A stretch of DNA of 64,000 bases from Candidatus Woesearchaeota archaeon (GCA_016203225.1 JACQNC010000014.1:27715-91714), one strand, 5' to 3'. Positions 36,027 through 45,028 are shown, counted from the stretch's first letter. A program made the numbers and translations. Notes: generated from the letters alone by a model not told the origin.

Positions 36027-36713
36027 ATGCGAAAAAGAGGTGATTGGCCTGAGAACGCGGTCTATGCTCTTCTCGGCGTGCTCGTGGTCGCGCTCGCGAT
36101 CCAAGCGTACGTGCTCGTGCGCGCCGTGCCAGAACCGCAGCTCATGCCGCTCACGGCCAGGCAAGCCAGCGGCACCGTGTCGTTCCGCATCATCGGAACT
36201 TGCAGCGGGCCCATCAGCCAAGGTTGGAACCTCATCTCGCTCTGCGCCAACGTCAGCAACACCAACATCACGGCAGTGCTCTCGGAGATCGATTACAGGT
36301 ACGTGATGCGGTGGAACGAGACAGCGCAGAACTTCCAGATTTTCTCACCGCTGGCCGCGAGCAACCCGTTCACGCGGTTCGAGACCAACCGCAGCTATTT
36401 CGTCTACCTCAACAGCGTCTCGGGATCGATAGAGCCGAACAGCAACACCAACCCCGACATGAACATCACGCTCACCACGGGCTGGAGCACGCCCGCGTGG
36501 CCTTACGAGTTCGACGTGAACTTCACGCGATACTTCAACAGCACAGTGCACCGCTACCACATGAAGTGGAACGCGACCACGCAGCAGTTCGTCATCTGGA
36601 GCCCGCGCGCGGCCGCGCCGCCTCCTTCATTGATGTTCGTCGGCGACGGCCAGTTCGTGTACTCCGACGTCACTAACGTGCTGAGCTACAACAAGACGAA
36701 CCTCACGACATGA
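36027..36713 (+). CDS. Membrane-anchored extracellular protein (228 aa)
   Basis: An N-terminal membrane helix (AVYALLGVLVVALAIQAYVLV) then RQASGTVSFRIIG, the same juxtamembrane pattern as its neighbours. The outside part contains two similar halves (GWNLISL...RWNETAQNFQIFSPLA and GWSTPAWPYEF...KWNATTQQFVIWSPRA), so it probably arose by internal duplication. This half resembles 'GWNLIS' beta domains of other secreted proteins. Own leaderless promoter; not in the same operon as the preceding genes by spacing. Confidence 0.75.
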   Translation: MRKRGDWPENAVYALLGVLVVALAIQAYVLVRAVPEPQLMPLTARQASGTVSFRIIGTCSGPISQGWNLISLCANVSNTNITAVLSEIDYRYVMRWNETAQNFQIFSPLAASNPFTRFETNRSYFVYLNSVSGSIEPNSNTNPDMNITLTTGWSTPAWPYEFDVNFTRYFNSTVHRYHMKWNATTQQFVIWSPRAAAPPPSLMFVGDGQFVYSDVTNVLSYNKTNLTT

Positions 36714-36742
36714 AAATGACCCCCAACGTCCCCGCTTTTCTT

Positions 36743-36813
36743 CCCAAGCGGTTTTGTAGTGGTGTGATAACTACCAAATCAATACCGATAAAGCGACGTC
36801 AAACCTGCCTGGG
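36743..36813 (+). repeat. Hairpin repeat copy 4
   Basis: 71 bp, ends CCCAAGCGGTTTTG and CAAACCTGCCTGGG. It starts 30 nt after the stop at 36713 and is followed by copy 5 in the same orientation. Confidence 0.8.
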
Positions 36814-36844
36814 AACGCAATGTATGCGCTCACCCGCAGTTCTC

Positions 36845-36915
36845 CCCCGGCAGATTGGTAGTGGAGTCATTGCGATCGCTTCGATGCGGGTGAAGCGACG
36901 TCAAACCTGCTTGGG
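36845..36915 (+). repeat. Hairpin repeat copy 5 (tandem with copy 4)
   Basis: 71 bp, ends CCCCGGCAGATTGG and CAAACCTGCTTGGG, 31 bp after copy 4. Together the two fill much of the 307-bp gap between 36713 and 37021; the remainder holds the TATA box of the next gene and no ORF I would support. Confidence 0.8.
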
Positions 36916-36989
36916 CTTGCTCGGCAGGGGAAGCTCATTAGACAGCTCATCACGCCTGGGAACGGACGTAGTAGAATCCCATCCAAACC

Positions 36990-36997
36990 TTTTTAAG
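36990..36997 (+). promoter_or_regulatory. TATA box of the FN3 surface protein
   Basis: TTTTTAAG; 24-31 nt before the ATG at 37021, which is therefore preferred over the ATG at 37006. Confidence 0.5.
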
Positions 36998-37020
36998 ACC
37001 AAACAATGAACAAGAAGCCC

Positions 37021-38721
37021 ATGCGAAAAGAGGTCGTCGTGCTAGCGGTACTTCTAGTTTTGCTATCGTCCTCGGCATATGCCATATTCACCGGCACGAT
37101 CGAGGGCTACGTCTACTTCCTGAACGGATCGCTGGTGAACTCTGGCGCATCAGTCAACGCATCGGTCGCGCCGTGCTCGGGCGACGGCTGCACAGGCAAC
37201 ACCACGACCGACACGAACTCCTACTACGTGATCGCCAACCTCAACCTTCCCGCGAACGGCACCATCACTGCAGCGGCCAGCAAGAGCTCGCACAGCGGCT
37301 CCAACACCACGACCGCGAACGCATTCATGGCGGCCTACGCGAACATCACCATCTGCCGGCCTCCCTCGACCCCGAACCTGACCGCCGCGGTGGACAACCA
37401 CGACACCAACCGCACGCTCTCCTGGACGTCCGGCGTCGACCCGAACGGGTATCCGACCTATGACATCTTCCAGTTCTCATCGAACGCGTCCGTGACAGGA
37501 GCGACTTCACCGCAGGCCGTCTCCGGACTGACCATCGGCAGTTCGTACACGTGGCGCGTCGCGACGTGCAACAACGTCTCAGGCAACGGCTGCTGCTCCT
37601 CGAACAGCACCGACACGTTCAACGTGACGAATGCCGCTCCGAGCGCACCCAATCTCACCGCAGAAGCGGACACGGATTCCACAAGCGTGACTTTCGAATG
37701 GACGTCCGGCGTCGACTCCGACGGTGACGCGACCTATGACGAGTTCTACCTCTCGAACACCACCGACTTCTCGGTCAACATCAGCTCGTCAGGGAACGCG
37801 ACCTCACCCGTGACCGTGAGCGCGCTCTCGACGCCGATGGCGTTCTATTGGCGAGTGCGCACGTGCGACGTGTCCGGCTCGTGCAGCGCCTACAGCCTCG
37901 ACGCGTTCATCGTGAGCACTTGCACCGCATCCTCTGGAGGCGGTGGCGGAGGCGGCGGCAGCGGCGGCGCGTCCTCGTGCGAAGGCAACCCATTCGACGA
38001 ATGCGTAATCGGAGACAAGGGCTGCCGAGGCAACTCCCGATTGCTGTGCGGCAACTTCGACACGGACATCTATCTCGAGCTCGGCGCGGTCGACTGCAAG
38101 ACCGGTGAGACGTGCGACAACGGCGCTTGCGTGGCCGAGTGCGAAGAACAATGGGCCTGTTCGGAGTGGAGCGGCTGCTCCGCGGCAGGCGTCGAGACGC
38201 GCTCGTGCGAAGAGCTCAGCGGTTGCGGCACCGATGACTTGAGACCCCTGGATTCCAGGTCATGCATCCCCGGCCTCGGCGAGACTCCACTGCTGATCGG
38301 CGTGCCGCCGTTCACCATCGCGCCGCCTGACGTGTTGACGACCCCTATCGTCCCCATCGCTACGGCGCTGTTGGCGCTGTTGCTCGCTGCGCTCACATTG
38401 TCGCTCGTGTTCGACAAGCAGCTCGACACGCTCGTGCTGTACGGGCAACTGCAGCGCGGGACAGGATTCCTGAGACGCAGGCAGTTCGCGAAAGCCGACG
38501 TGTACAACAAGCAAGTGCTCGACCCGCACGTCCGCAAGGCGCCGCTCGACGAGCGCAAGCCGTTCCACCGCAAGCTGCTGCGCAGATACCACGAGATCAA
38601 CCGCGACATCGCGCGCTACCACGAGCAGTTGGCCCGCCAGGTAGGAGAGAGGACGAAAGCCGAAGAGTTCGCCAGACGCGTCGACGAATACGCGAAACAG
38701 GCGATGAAATACGCGAAGTGA
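37021..38721 (+). CDS. Surface protein with two FN3 domains, Cys-rich stalk and cytoplasmic helix
   Basis: 566 residues. Signal peptide (VVVLAVLLVLLSSSAYA), a carboxypeptidase-regulatory-like start (TIEGYVYFLNGSLV), two FN3 repeats (each opening PSxPNLTA and containing SWTSGVD/EWTSGVD and FYWRVRTC or similar), a glycine-rich hinge (about residues 305-320), a Cys-rich region with a TSP1-like WACSEWSGCSAAGVETRSC, a membrane helix (IATALLALLLAALTLSLVF) and a basic helical cytoplasmic tail of about 110 residues. The large cytoplasmic tail is unusual and suggests a link to an intracellular partner (inference). Confidence 0.82.
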   Translation: MRKEVVVLAVLLVLLSSSAYAIFTGTIEGYVYFLNGSLVNSGASVNASVAPCSGDGCTGNTTTDTNSYYVIANLNLPANGTITAAASKSSHSGSNTTTANAFMAAYANITICRPPSTPNLTAAVDNHDTNRTLSWTSGVDPNGYPTYDIFQFSSNASVTGATSPQAVSGLTIGSSYTWRVATCNNVSGNGCCSSNSTDTFNVTNAAPSAPNLTAEADTDSTSVTFEWTSGVDSDGDATYDEFYLSNTTDFSVNISSSGNATSPVTVSALSTPMAFYWRVRTCDVSGSCSAYSLDAFIVSTCTASSGGGGGGGGSGGASSCEGNPFDECVIGDKGCRGNSRLLCGNFDTDIYLELGAVDCKTGETCDNGACVAECEEQWACSEWSGCSAAGVETRSCEELSGCGTDDLRPLDSRSCIPGLGETPLLIGVPPFTIAPPDVLTTPIVPIATALLALLLAALTLSLVFDKQLDTLVLYGQLQRGTGFLRRRQFAKADVYNKQVLDPHVRKAPLDERKPFHRKLLRRYHEINRDIARYHEQLARQVGERTKAEEFARRVDEYAKQAMKYAK

Positions 38722-38733
38722 GCGAGCGAAACG

Positions 38734-38741
38734 TTTATATA
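38734..38741 (+). promoter_or_regulatory. Promoter of the PEF-CTERM protein
   Basis: TTTATATA, predicting a start near 38763 and a leader of about 44 nt that ends with AAAAGGTG at 38791-38798 before the ATG at 38807. Confidence 0.55.
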
Positions 38742-38806
38742 TGGAACGATGCTCGGTCACGCAAGGTCACATACGGTCCCAGGACCGGAAAAAAGGTGTT
38801 CGTGGA

Positions 38807-41323
38807 ATGAAAGGTGTCCTGCTGTTGGTCGTTCTTACCTCTCTTTTGGTTATGCCCTCTGTTTTCGCGATCGACCCAATAACGGTCACGTTTGTTGGAG
38901 GTGCGCTGTCTGCGGTGGGGACCGACTACCAACTAGTCATCGCGCCGGGAGGCCAACGCGATAGTTTCCAATTCGTAGCAGATAACGCCAACGACGCGTC
39001 GCTGAACACGCCTGTGGTCACGGTACAATTGACAATCGATGCGGCAGCGCAACAAATCGCCATAACCCCTGATGGAGTCACTCCAGTCGCGGTCATCAAC
39101 TCTCCAACTGCAGGCACGTATACCATCTCGTTCACGGGCATCACTGCAGCCGCTAGCGCGACAATCGGATACATCACAGTCACCACCGCAGGCTCGCCAG
39201 TGATTGCGACCATCAAGGGATATGTGACAACCATCGCGCAAACCACTCCGACGCTCGCGCAGATAGGCGCGCTCGCGAACACGCCCTCAGGATTCACAAA
39301 TGTCAACCCCGCAGTAACGCTGAGCATCACTGGTTTCAACACTCCAACAACAGTGATAGATAACCTGAACGTGCCGATCCGCGTTAATATAAACAACAAG
39401 GAAGCCCGAACAACGCGCATCGTCAACATCCGTACCGCCCAAACCGTGGCAAGCACAGGAACCGTCACGTTCAGCATCCCCAGGACCCAGTATATCATCA
39501 CATCGGGAGGAAACACCCAAACCGGGTCGATTGAAAAGCGTTCAGAGAACAACCTGCAAGTCATGGCGTTGCCTGCGATACCATTCTTGGCAAACACGCG
39601 GATTACAACTCAGCTCACATCCACCGCGCTTGCCAGCCTATTGACGCTCACCGCGCCTTCAACCGGGGTCAACGTCTGGACCAAAAACGGCAATTCCGTG
39701 CAGAATGTCGTAACCTATATAGTGTACATGGATGCCAACGTCGCAACAGGCCATGCAACCGTCTTTTTGGAACAGGCAACGGCGCTTTCAGCTTCAATAA
39801 CCCGACTGGGTGGAACGCCAGTGCTGTTGCCGGCATCATCCATCACCGAATCAACCTGGCCAGCTTACCAGGAGAATTTCCTCAAGAACCATGTTCATCT
39901 CATCTATGGCCCGCAAGGAGATATCAATGGCCAGAGCAGTATCGTTCAGGGTATATTCAACGACCCGCTTGACTTCGTAAAATGGATGTGGCTGATTCCC
40001 TTCTCTCCGACATACCTGAACGCATCCAATATCACGGAATTCAACAGCACCGGACTGTATCTGAACGCAACAGGCAGCATCAGCCTGGCAGGAAAGAACA
40101 TCACCTGTTTCGGCCCGGCAAGCAACGTCTCCTTCAACACTACCGCAGCAGGTAACCTGTCCAATTTCACCAACCTGACTGACTCGATCGATTTCCCCGA
40201 GCTCAACGCCACCAACAGCACCAACGGCACCGCCACGAACGGCTCGATCGTCATATGCACCGACCCTGGAATCGATGGTCCTGCCGCGATAGTCAGTGTC
40301 GGTGGCAGCGCATTCGCGTCGACCATCCCTCCATTGACGATTGCATCCTCTACAGTCGGCGTCGGAGGAACTGCCGCGCTTGACACGCTGATCTCATCGA
40401 CGCTCTCTCCGAGTTATGTGGCCGCTGCGGGCTTCCCAGGAACAATCGCTTTCGCAACACCCTATTCGACCGCTAGCTCGCTTACCGCAACCGCTGCCGG
40501 ATTCGGTCCCTTCGGATCCGGCTCAACATCGGTCTGGATGCCCGTCCCGTGGTTTATCGGTGGAAGCGGATTCGCAGTCGCGTTCCCCAATGGCTGGGCG
40601 ACCCACTCCATTCTTCAAACAGGATCAGGGTCTCCCATGTCGGGCACAGGCACGTTCTCGATGAACGTCAGACTCACAGACTATCTCAAGTATGCTTCGC
40701 AGGGCAAGCCCCCGACTGTAGGTAACACTAACGTGAACGCGATCAAAGTCGCCACGACGACTGCGGGATCTCCGCCATCATCAGGACAAGCAATCATCCG
40801 TGCTGCAGGAGGAGTATCTAACAGCATCAGCGTCACGTCTGTCACAGAGGTAGCCACTGACTCGGGGACTCAAGTGAATATCGTCGGGACGTTCAACAGC
40901 GCGACGACCGGCTACGCATTCGGTTCCGAGTCCAACCTAACAATATACGACGAGACCGACTCGACAACACAGTATCCAGGAGACACGATAGAGTTCTTCG
41001 CGGACTACTACAACGCGACATCGAGCGCGGACATCCTCGGAGCATCGTGTAACGCGAGCTTCGCGGTCGATAGCACGACCCAGTCGATGACGTACAACGC
41101 AGCCGCAGGCGCGTACAAGACCACGAAAGCGTATGGCGCTTCCGGAACTACGAACTGGAACGTCTCGTGCTACTCGACTACATTCAACGAGACACTCTGG
41201 GCCAACGACACAGTCACCATCGCCACGATGGGAGTTCCCGAGTTCAGCACGTGGACGCTCTTGATCGCGCTCGCGGGCGTGATGGTCGGCTTCTTCGCCA
41301 TCCGGGCGAGGAAAGGAGTCTAA
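38807..41323 (+). CDS. Secreted protein with PEF-type C-terminal sorting signal (candidate S-layer component)
   Basis: 838 residues. Signal peptide (LLLVVLTSLLVMPSVFA), a long extracellular part with Thr/Ser-rich beta domains and clustered NxS/T sequons, and the C-terminus VPEFSTWTLLIALAGVMVGF then a basic RARKGV tail. This PEF motif, hydrophobic stretch and basic end are the tripartite signal used by archaeosortases, and a candidate enzyme is at 15121-16050. Size and layout fit an S-layer or other abundant surface protein (inference). Codon use is less GC-biased than that of its neighbours. Confidence 0.8.
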   Translation: MKGVLLLVVLTSLLVMPSVFAIDPITVTFVGGALSAVGTDYQLVIAPGGQRDSFQFVADNANDASLNTPVVTVQLTIDAAAQQIAITPDGVTPVAVINSPTAGTYTISFTGITAAASATIGYITVTTAGSPVIATIKGYVTTIAQTTPTLAQIGALANTPSGFTNVNPAVTLSITGFNTPTTVIDNLNVPIRVNINNKEARTTRIVNIRTAQTVASTGTVTFSIPRTQYIITSGGNTQTGSIEKRSENNLQVMALPAIPFLANTRITTQLTSTALASLLTLTAPSTGVNVWTKNGNSVQNVVTYIVYMDANVATGHATVFLEQATALSASITRLGGTPVLLPASSITESTWPAYQENFLKNHVHLIYGPQGDINGQSSIVQGIFNDPLDFVKWMWLIPFSPTYLNASNITEFNSTGLYLNATGSISLAGKNITCFGPASNVSFNTTAAGNLSNFTNLTDSIDFPELNATNSTNGTATNGSIVICTDPGIDGPAAIVSVGGSAFASTIPPLTIASSTVGVGGTAALDTLISSTLSPSYVAAAGFPGTIAFATPYSTASSLTATAAGFGPFGSGSTSVWMPVPWFIGGSGFAVAFPNGWATHSILQTGSGSPMSGTGTFSMNVRLTDYLKYASQGKPPTVGNTNVNAIKVATTTAGSPPSSGQAIIRAAGGVSNSISVTSVTEVATDSGTQVNIVGTFNSATTGYAFGSESNLTIYDETDSTTQYPGDTIEFFADYYNATSSADILGASCNASFAVDSTTQSMTYNAAAGAYKTTKAYGASGTTNWNVSCYSTTFNETLWANDTVTIATMGVPEFSTWTLLIALAGVMVGFFAIRARKGV

Positions 41324-41353
41324 GTTTTATTTACTTTCCTGTGGTTACGACTC

Positions 41354-41361
41354 TTTTTATA
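41354..41361 (+). promoter_or_regulatory. TATA box of the 568-aa secreted protein
   Basis: TTTTTATA, 24-31 nt before the ATG at 41385; the ATG at 41376 is only about 15 nt away and less likely. Confidence 0.5.
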
Positions 41362-41384
41362 GTGCGTAGGTGTGAATGAACGAT

Positions 41385-43091
41385 ATGCGCGTCATCCATT
41401 TCCTCATGTTTTTCATCCTGATGGCAGGCATACCTGCGGCGTTCGCGAGCCAGATCACAGGAGACGCCAGCCTGACTCCCTGCAAGGAGCTGGGCGCCAG
41501 CGAGAGATTATGCGACGGGAACACTGTCAAGATATACTCTTGCGTGGGGGACCCGGAAGCGCCGCCCTCGAGCGGGGGATACTGGGACCTCAAATCTGGT
41601 GAGAATTGCGACGATAAACTCTGCCCGGGCAACGCCAGAGCGACCTGCGTCGATCCTTCCAATAACGGCGGCGCGGCGCACTGCGTCTGCCCCGACGAAG
41701 ATGCCATTCCCTCAAAAGATGCGCCTTTCGAGGACATTTTAGACGGAGATATCGTAGTCACATTCCCCAAAAAATTTGCAGAAGATGAAACTCCCTACTA
41801 TGATGAGATGTTGAAGGAAATAATCGAGAGCTTCTGGTTCCGATTCTTCTACCCCGACTGGTTCGGGTACTTCATGGGCGTCGCGTACCGTGCGAAGCAG
41901 GCAGGGCGTTCTGGAAGTGAGTCCGAGCGAGCGTTCGCGAGCATCACGCCGCTTGCTGATGACTTTGTCGTAACTGACGAGGGCGTGTTCGTCGCGAAGG
42001 CGCAACACATTTTGATAGGACTGAACGACAAGGCAGTGGGTCGCGCCAAATATGGCGCGAAAACGCAGTATGGAACGCGAACGCTTGAGGTCACAGTGAC
42101 CGAGTCAAAAGTTTATAGCCAAGATAATGGCGTTACTGAACTCATCGCCACGGCAAAAGAGCTCGGCCTTGACGCCATTCAAGCGGCCAAACAGACAGGT
42201 GACTCGATCACATTCTATGGTGTTGAGGGCGATAAATTCGTGGAGGTCAGGGCAGCCGCGCTCGTTGAGGTCGCGCGAGCGAGCGCCTCGACACAGACCG
42301 GCGGCGTCAGGCTAACTCTCGCGCCCGTCGAGAAGAAAGCGACGACGCAAGAACGCATCATAAACATCCGGAAAGAACAGTCCACTTCGAGTGATGGTTC
42401 TGGAACGGTTATTGTCACGATTATGAAGAGTGTGTTCGAAGTAACTAAGGATGGCAGCGTCAATAAATTAGAAAACGTTCCGCAAAAGGTTGTGGCCACG
42501 GATGATGAGGTCGCACGTAACATGCAAGAAATCGTGCGACGCGGTGAAGCGATCGCAGAGCAGGTGGGACAGATAACTCTCGTTGCGACGCGTGTCGGGA
42601 CAACCGACTCGGCGTATGCTTTATTGAACGCGCAAGTAGCTGCACGTTTGACCATCGCATTCGCAGCACGGGCATTATCCGCAGAAGAGGCACGTGGCCT
42701 AACCCCGGCGATCTCCGTTCATTACCTGCCAGGAGTCTGGAAAAAGGAATTCCGAATCCCGCCAGGACAGTTCGCATACCTACTTGCGGACAGGATCGCG
42801 CAGGCCGCGCAAGACGCGGTGACGCGGACAAAGGCTACCGAAGAGGAGGCAAAGGAGGTCAATGAACGCGTGACGGCGCTGGCGTCTACGGCACCGTCAG
42901 GCACATCGTACACGTGCGAGTGGACATGCAGAAACAGTGGCACTAAGGTGTTCGCGGGCACGGCTTGCAGTAAGTCTGGTGACATCGATGCCCAGTGCGA
43001 TACCGCAACCAATAAGGCCAGTGCTGATGCGAATGCTGCAGGCGGCGGCAACTGTTTCTACAGTGGTGCAGTCGCGCTTGGTGTCTGCTGA
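41385..43091 (+). CDS. Secreted Cys-containing protein, unknown (568 aa)
   Basis: Signal peptide (IHFLMFFILMAGIPAAFA), then a Cys-rich segment (about residues 30-105 with eight or so cysteines), a central region with helices alternating with strands, and a C-terminal Cys-rich tail (CEWTCRNSGTKVFAGTAC ... GNCFYSGAVALGVC). No membrane anchor and no C-terminal sorting signal, so it is either released or held by disulphide or other contacts. No family recognised. Leaderless start by the TATA at 41354. Confidence 0.75.
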   Translation: MRVIHFLMFFILMAGIPAAFASQITGDASLTPCKELGASERLCDGNTVKIYSCVGDPEAPPSSGGYWDLKSGENCDDKLCPGNARATCVDPSNNGGAAHCVCPDEDAIPSKDAPFEDILDGDIVVTFPKKFAEDETPYYDEMLKEIIESFWFRFFYPDWFGYFMGVAYRAKQAGRSGSESERAFASITPLADDFVVTDEGVFVAKAQHILIGLNDKAVGRAKYGAKTQYGTRTLEVTVTESKVYSQDNGVTELIATAKELGLDAIQAAKQTGDSITFYGVEGDKFVEVRAAALVEVARASASTQTGGVRLTLAPVEKKATTQERIINIRKEQSTSSDGSGTVIVTIMKSVFEVTKDGSVNKLENVPQKVVATDDEVARNMQEIVRRGEAIAEQVGQITLVATRVGTTDSAYALLNAQVAARLTIAFAARALSAEEARGLTPAISVHYLPGVWKKEFRIPPGQFAYLLADRIAQAAQDAVTRTKATEEEAKEVNERVTALASTAPSGTSYTCEWTCRNSGTKVFAGTACSKSGDIDAQCDTATNKASADANAAGGGNCFYSGAVALGVC

Positions 43092-43097
43092 CGATAC

Positions 43098-43106
43098 CTT
43101 TATAAA
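43098..43106 (+). promoter_or_regulatory. Promoter and leader of rpl15e
   Basis: CTTTATAAA predicts a start near 43130, leaving a leader of about 55 nt. GGAGG precedes the ATG at 43187 by about 9 nt. A possible 10-codon ORF (MWVVAYLKRR) begins at 43135. Confidence 0.55.
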
Positions 43107-43186
43107 CAACCCTCTTGATTTTCTTCGTATCGCGATGTGGGTAGTTGCTTACCTGAAGCGTAGATGATATCAATGGAGGCACGATT

Positions 43187-43738
43187 ATGGGAATCTACAA
43201 GTACATCCGGAATTCTTGGCAGTCAGAGACTCCTGAAATCAAAGCGTTGTGGAAAGACAGATTGATCAGCTGGCGCCGTGAACCGTCCACGCTCAGGCTC
43301 GAACACCCGACGCGACTCGATCGCGCCAGAGCGCTCGGCTACCGCGCGAAGGACGGAGTAATAATAGTCCGCCAGCGCGTCAACCGCGGCACGCACAGGC
43401 GTGAGGACTGGTCGGGCGGCAGGCACTCGAGCAACATGCAGATCCGCATGAACCTGCAGTTCAACTACCAATCCATCGCAGAACGCCGCGTGAACGACGT
43501 CTACCACAACTGCGAAGTCCTCGGCTCGTACTTCGTCGCCAAGGACGGAAAGCACGCCTGGTACGAGGTCATACTCGTCGACAGGAGCCACCCGCAAGTC
43601 CTCGCTGACGAACGCCTCGCGGGCGTCGCGAAACAACGCGCGAGAGCCTACCGCGGTCTGACGAGCGCGAACAGGAAGACGCGCGGACTCCGCCACAAGG
43701 GCAAGGGCACAGAACACGCAAGGGGCAAAAGGTTCTGA
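43187..43738 (+). CDS. rpl15e: 50S ribosomal protein L15e
   Basis: 183 residues with the unmistakable L15e pattern: MGIYKYIRNSW at the start, the central RARALGYRAKDGVIIVRQRV, RGTHRR, and the basic C-terminus RKTRGLRHKGKGTEHARGKRF. It is an archaeal/eukaryotic large-subunit protein, absent from bacteria. A ribosome binding site and leader precede it. It sits alone, away from the large ribosomal operons. Confidence 0.99.
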   Translation: MGIYKYIRNSWQSETPEIKALWKDRLISWRREPSTLRLEHPTRLDRARALGYRAKDGVIIVRQRVNRGTHRREDWSGGRHSSNMQIRMNLQFNYQSIAERRVNDVYHNCEVLGSYFVAKDGKHAWYEVILVDRSHPQVLADERLAGVAKQRARAYRGLTSANRKTRGLRHKGKGTEHARGKRF

Positions 43739-43762
43739 TAGTTTCTTTTTTGTCTTTTGTCT
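43739..43762 (+). terminator. T-rich terminator after rpl15e
   Basis: A run with most positions T (GTTTCTTTTTTGTCTTTTGT) follows the stop codon. Repeat copy 6 begins 45 nt later. Confidence 0.45.
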
Positions 43763-43806
43763 CTAGCGTGAGCTTCTCGCACCCTTTGCAGCCCCCGGTT
43801 TTTCTA

Positions 43807-43877
43807 CCCCGGCACGATTGACGTCTCATCACGGCTATCGATCCAATTGCAATAATGCCACTACAAACCTGCTTGGG
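43807..43877 (-). repeat. Hairpin repeat copy 6 (left of the Bro-N gene)
   Basis: 71 bp, ends CCCCGGCACGATTG and CAAACCTGCTTGGG. It differs from copy 7 at one base in 71. The upstream flank GGTTTTTCTA is shared with copy 7. Confidence 0.9.
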
Positions 43878-43912
43878 CAGTCACTCTGTCGCACTGGACA
43901 GTCGTGCGCGAA

Positions 43913-43920
43913 CTATATAA
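43913..43920 (+). promoter_or_regulatory. TATA box of the Bro-N gene
   Basis: CTATATAA, 24-31 nt before the ATG at 43944; leaderless. Confidence 0.6.
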
Positions 43921-43943
43921 GCAAGCGGCGCTGAACCGAACAT

Positions 43944-44777
43944 ATGGACAAACGTGCATTGGTCGTGTTCCAGGACAAGAAGATCCGGAGAACATGGTTC
44001 AATGAGGAATGGTGGTTTGTCGCGGCGGACATAATCGCCGCAGTAACCGACTCCAAAGACCCAGCAGGATATCTCAAAGATATGCGTCGCAGGGATGAAA
44101 GCTTCTCAGAAGGGTGGGGGAAAATTGCCACCACCCTTGGAATCGACACTCCCGGCGGCAAACAAGAACTCAATTGCGTGTCAACAAAAGGGGCTTTCCG
44201 GCTCCTTCAGTCAATTCCCTCTCCCAAAGCCGAGCCTTTCAAGCAGTGGCTCGCCCAAGTAGGATATGAGCGTGTGCAGGAGATCGAGAACCCTGAACTC
44301 GCCCAGGCGAGGATGAAGGAGCTATATCGCGCCAAGGGGTATTCCGATGACTGGATAGAGAAAAGGGTCAGAGGCATCTCCATCCGGCAAGAATTGACCG
44401 ACGAGTGGAAAAAGCGGGGAGTGAAAGAAGAAAAAGATTACGCCATCCTCACCAATGAGATAAGCAAAGCGACGTTCGGGAAGACGGTCGATGAGTATAA
44501 AGCGTTCAAAGGGCTCAAGAACGCGAACCTGAGGGATCATATGCATGATCTTGAACTGATCTTCACCATGCTCGGCGAGCGGGTCACGACAGAGATCACG
44601 CGCGCAAAGGATACGAAAGAATTCCGCGAATGCAAAGGCGCCGCAAATGCGGGCGGTGAAGTGGCAGGCAACGCGAGAAGGGACGCCGAAAAAAGGATAG
44701 GAAAGACCATCGTTTCTGCCGAGAACTATCTCGACGAGCCTGAAAAAGAGAAACGGAAACGGCTTACTAGACAATAA
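43944..44777 (+). CDS. Bro-N domain protein, DinD-like
   Basis: 277 residues. The first 110 or so residues show the Bro-N pattern (IRRTWFNEEWWFVAADIIAA, DPAGYLKDMRR, GGKQELNCVSTKGAFRLLQS, FKQWLAQVGY), used by many viral and mobile-element antirepressor proteins. A middle SDDWIEKRVRGI and C-terminal EFRECKGAANAGGEVAGNAR match DNA-damage-inducible protein D relatives. The function is unknown but genes of this family move often between replicons. It is bounded by two almost identical repeats (copies 6 and 7), and has its own promoter. Confidence 0.85.
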   Translation: MDKRALVVFQDKKIRRTWFNEEWWFVAADIIAAVTDSKDPAGYLKDMRRRDESFSEGWGKIATTLGIDTPGGKQELNCVSTKGAFRLLQSIPSPKAEPFKQWLAQVGYERVQEIENPELAQARMKELYRAKGYSDDWIEKRVRGISIRQELTDEWKKRGVKEEKDYAILTNEISKATFGKTVDEYKAFKGLKNANLRDHMHDLELIFTMLGERVTTEITRAKDTKEFRECKGAANAGGEVAGNARRDAEKRIGKTIVSAENYLDEPEKEKRKRLTRQ

Positions 44778-44884
44778 TTCAAGCAGAGTTCTTGACAATT
44801 GATCTGCGAAGACCTGGATGAGTCAGTCCCCATCTCTCCCCGCACCCGTTGCAGCCCTTGTTCCCGAGTTCCCCGGTTTTTCTA

Positions 44885-44955
44885 CCCCGGCACGATTGAC
44901 GTCTCATCACGGCTATCGATCCAATTGCAATAATGCCACTACAAAACTGCTTGGG
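44885..44955 (-). repeat. Hairpin repeat copy 7 (right of the Bro-N gene)
   Basis: 71 bp, same orientation as copy 6 and identical to it apart from one C-to-A change near the right end. The gap 44778-45068 holds this repeat, the promoter of the acidic protein and no other ORF I would support. Confidence 0.9.
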
Positions 44956-45020
44956 AAGATCACATTTCAACTCATCACGTGATTCCTGTCCTTTTCCCTT
45001 CGTCGGAGGCGACCGAAAAG

Positions 45021-45028
45021 CATATAAA
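45021..45028 (+). promoter_or_regulatory. Promoter and RBS of the acidic micro-protein
   Basis: CATATAAA, predicted start near 45050; AAAGGAGGT at 45054-45062 lies 6 nt before the ATG at 45069. Confidence 0.55.

Noticed and set aside
36743..36915. Tandem repeat that might be a CRISPR array
   Set aside because: Only two units with a 31-bp spacer, the units are not identical, and further single copies are scattered in other gaps. No cas genes are present.
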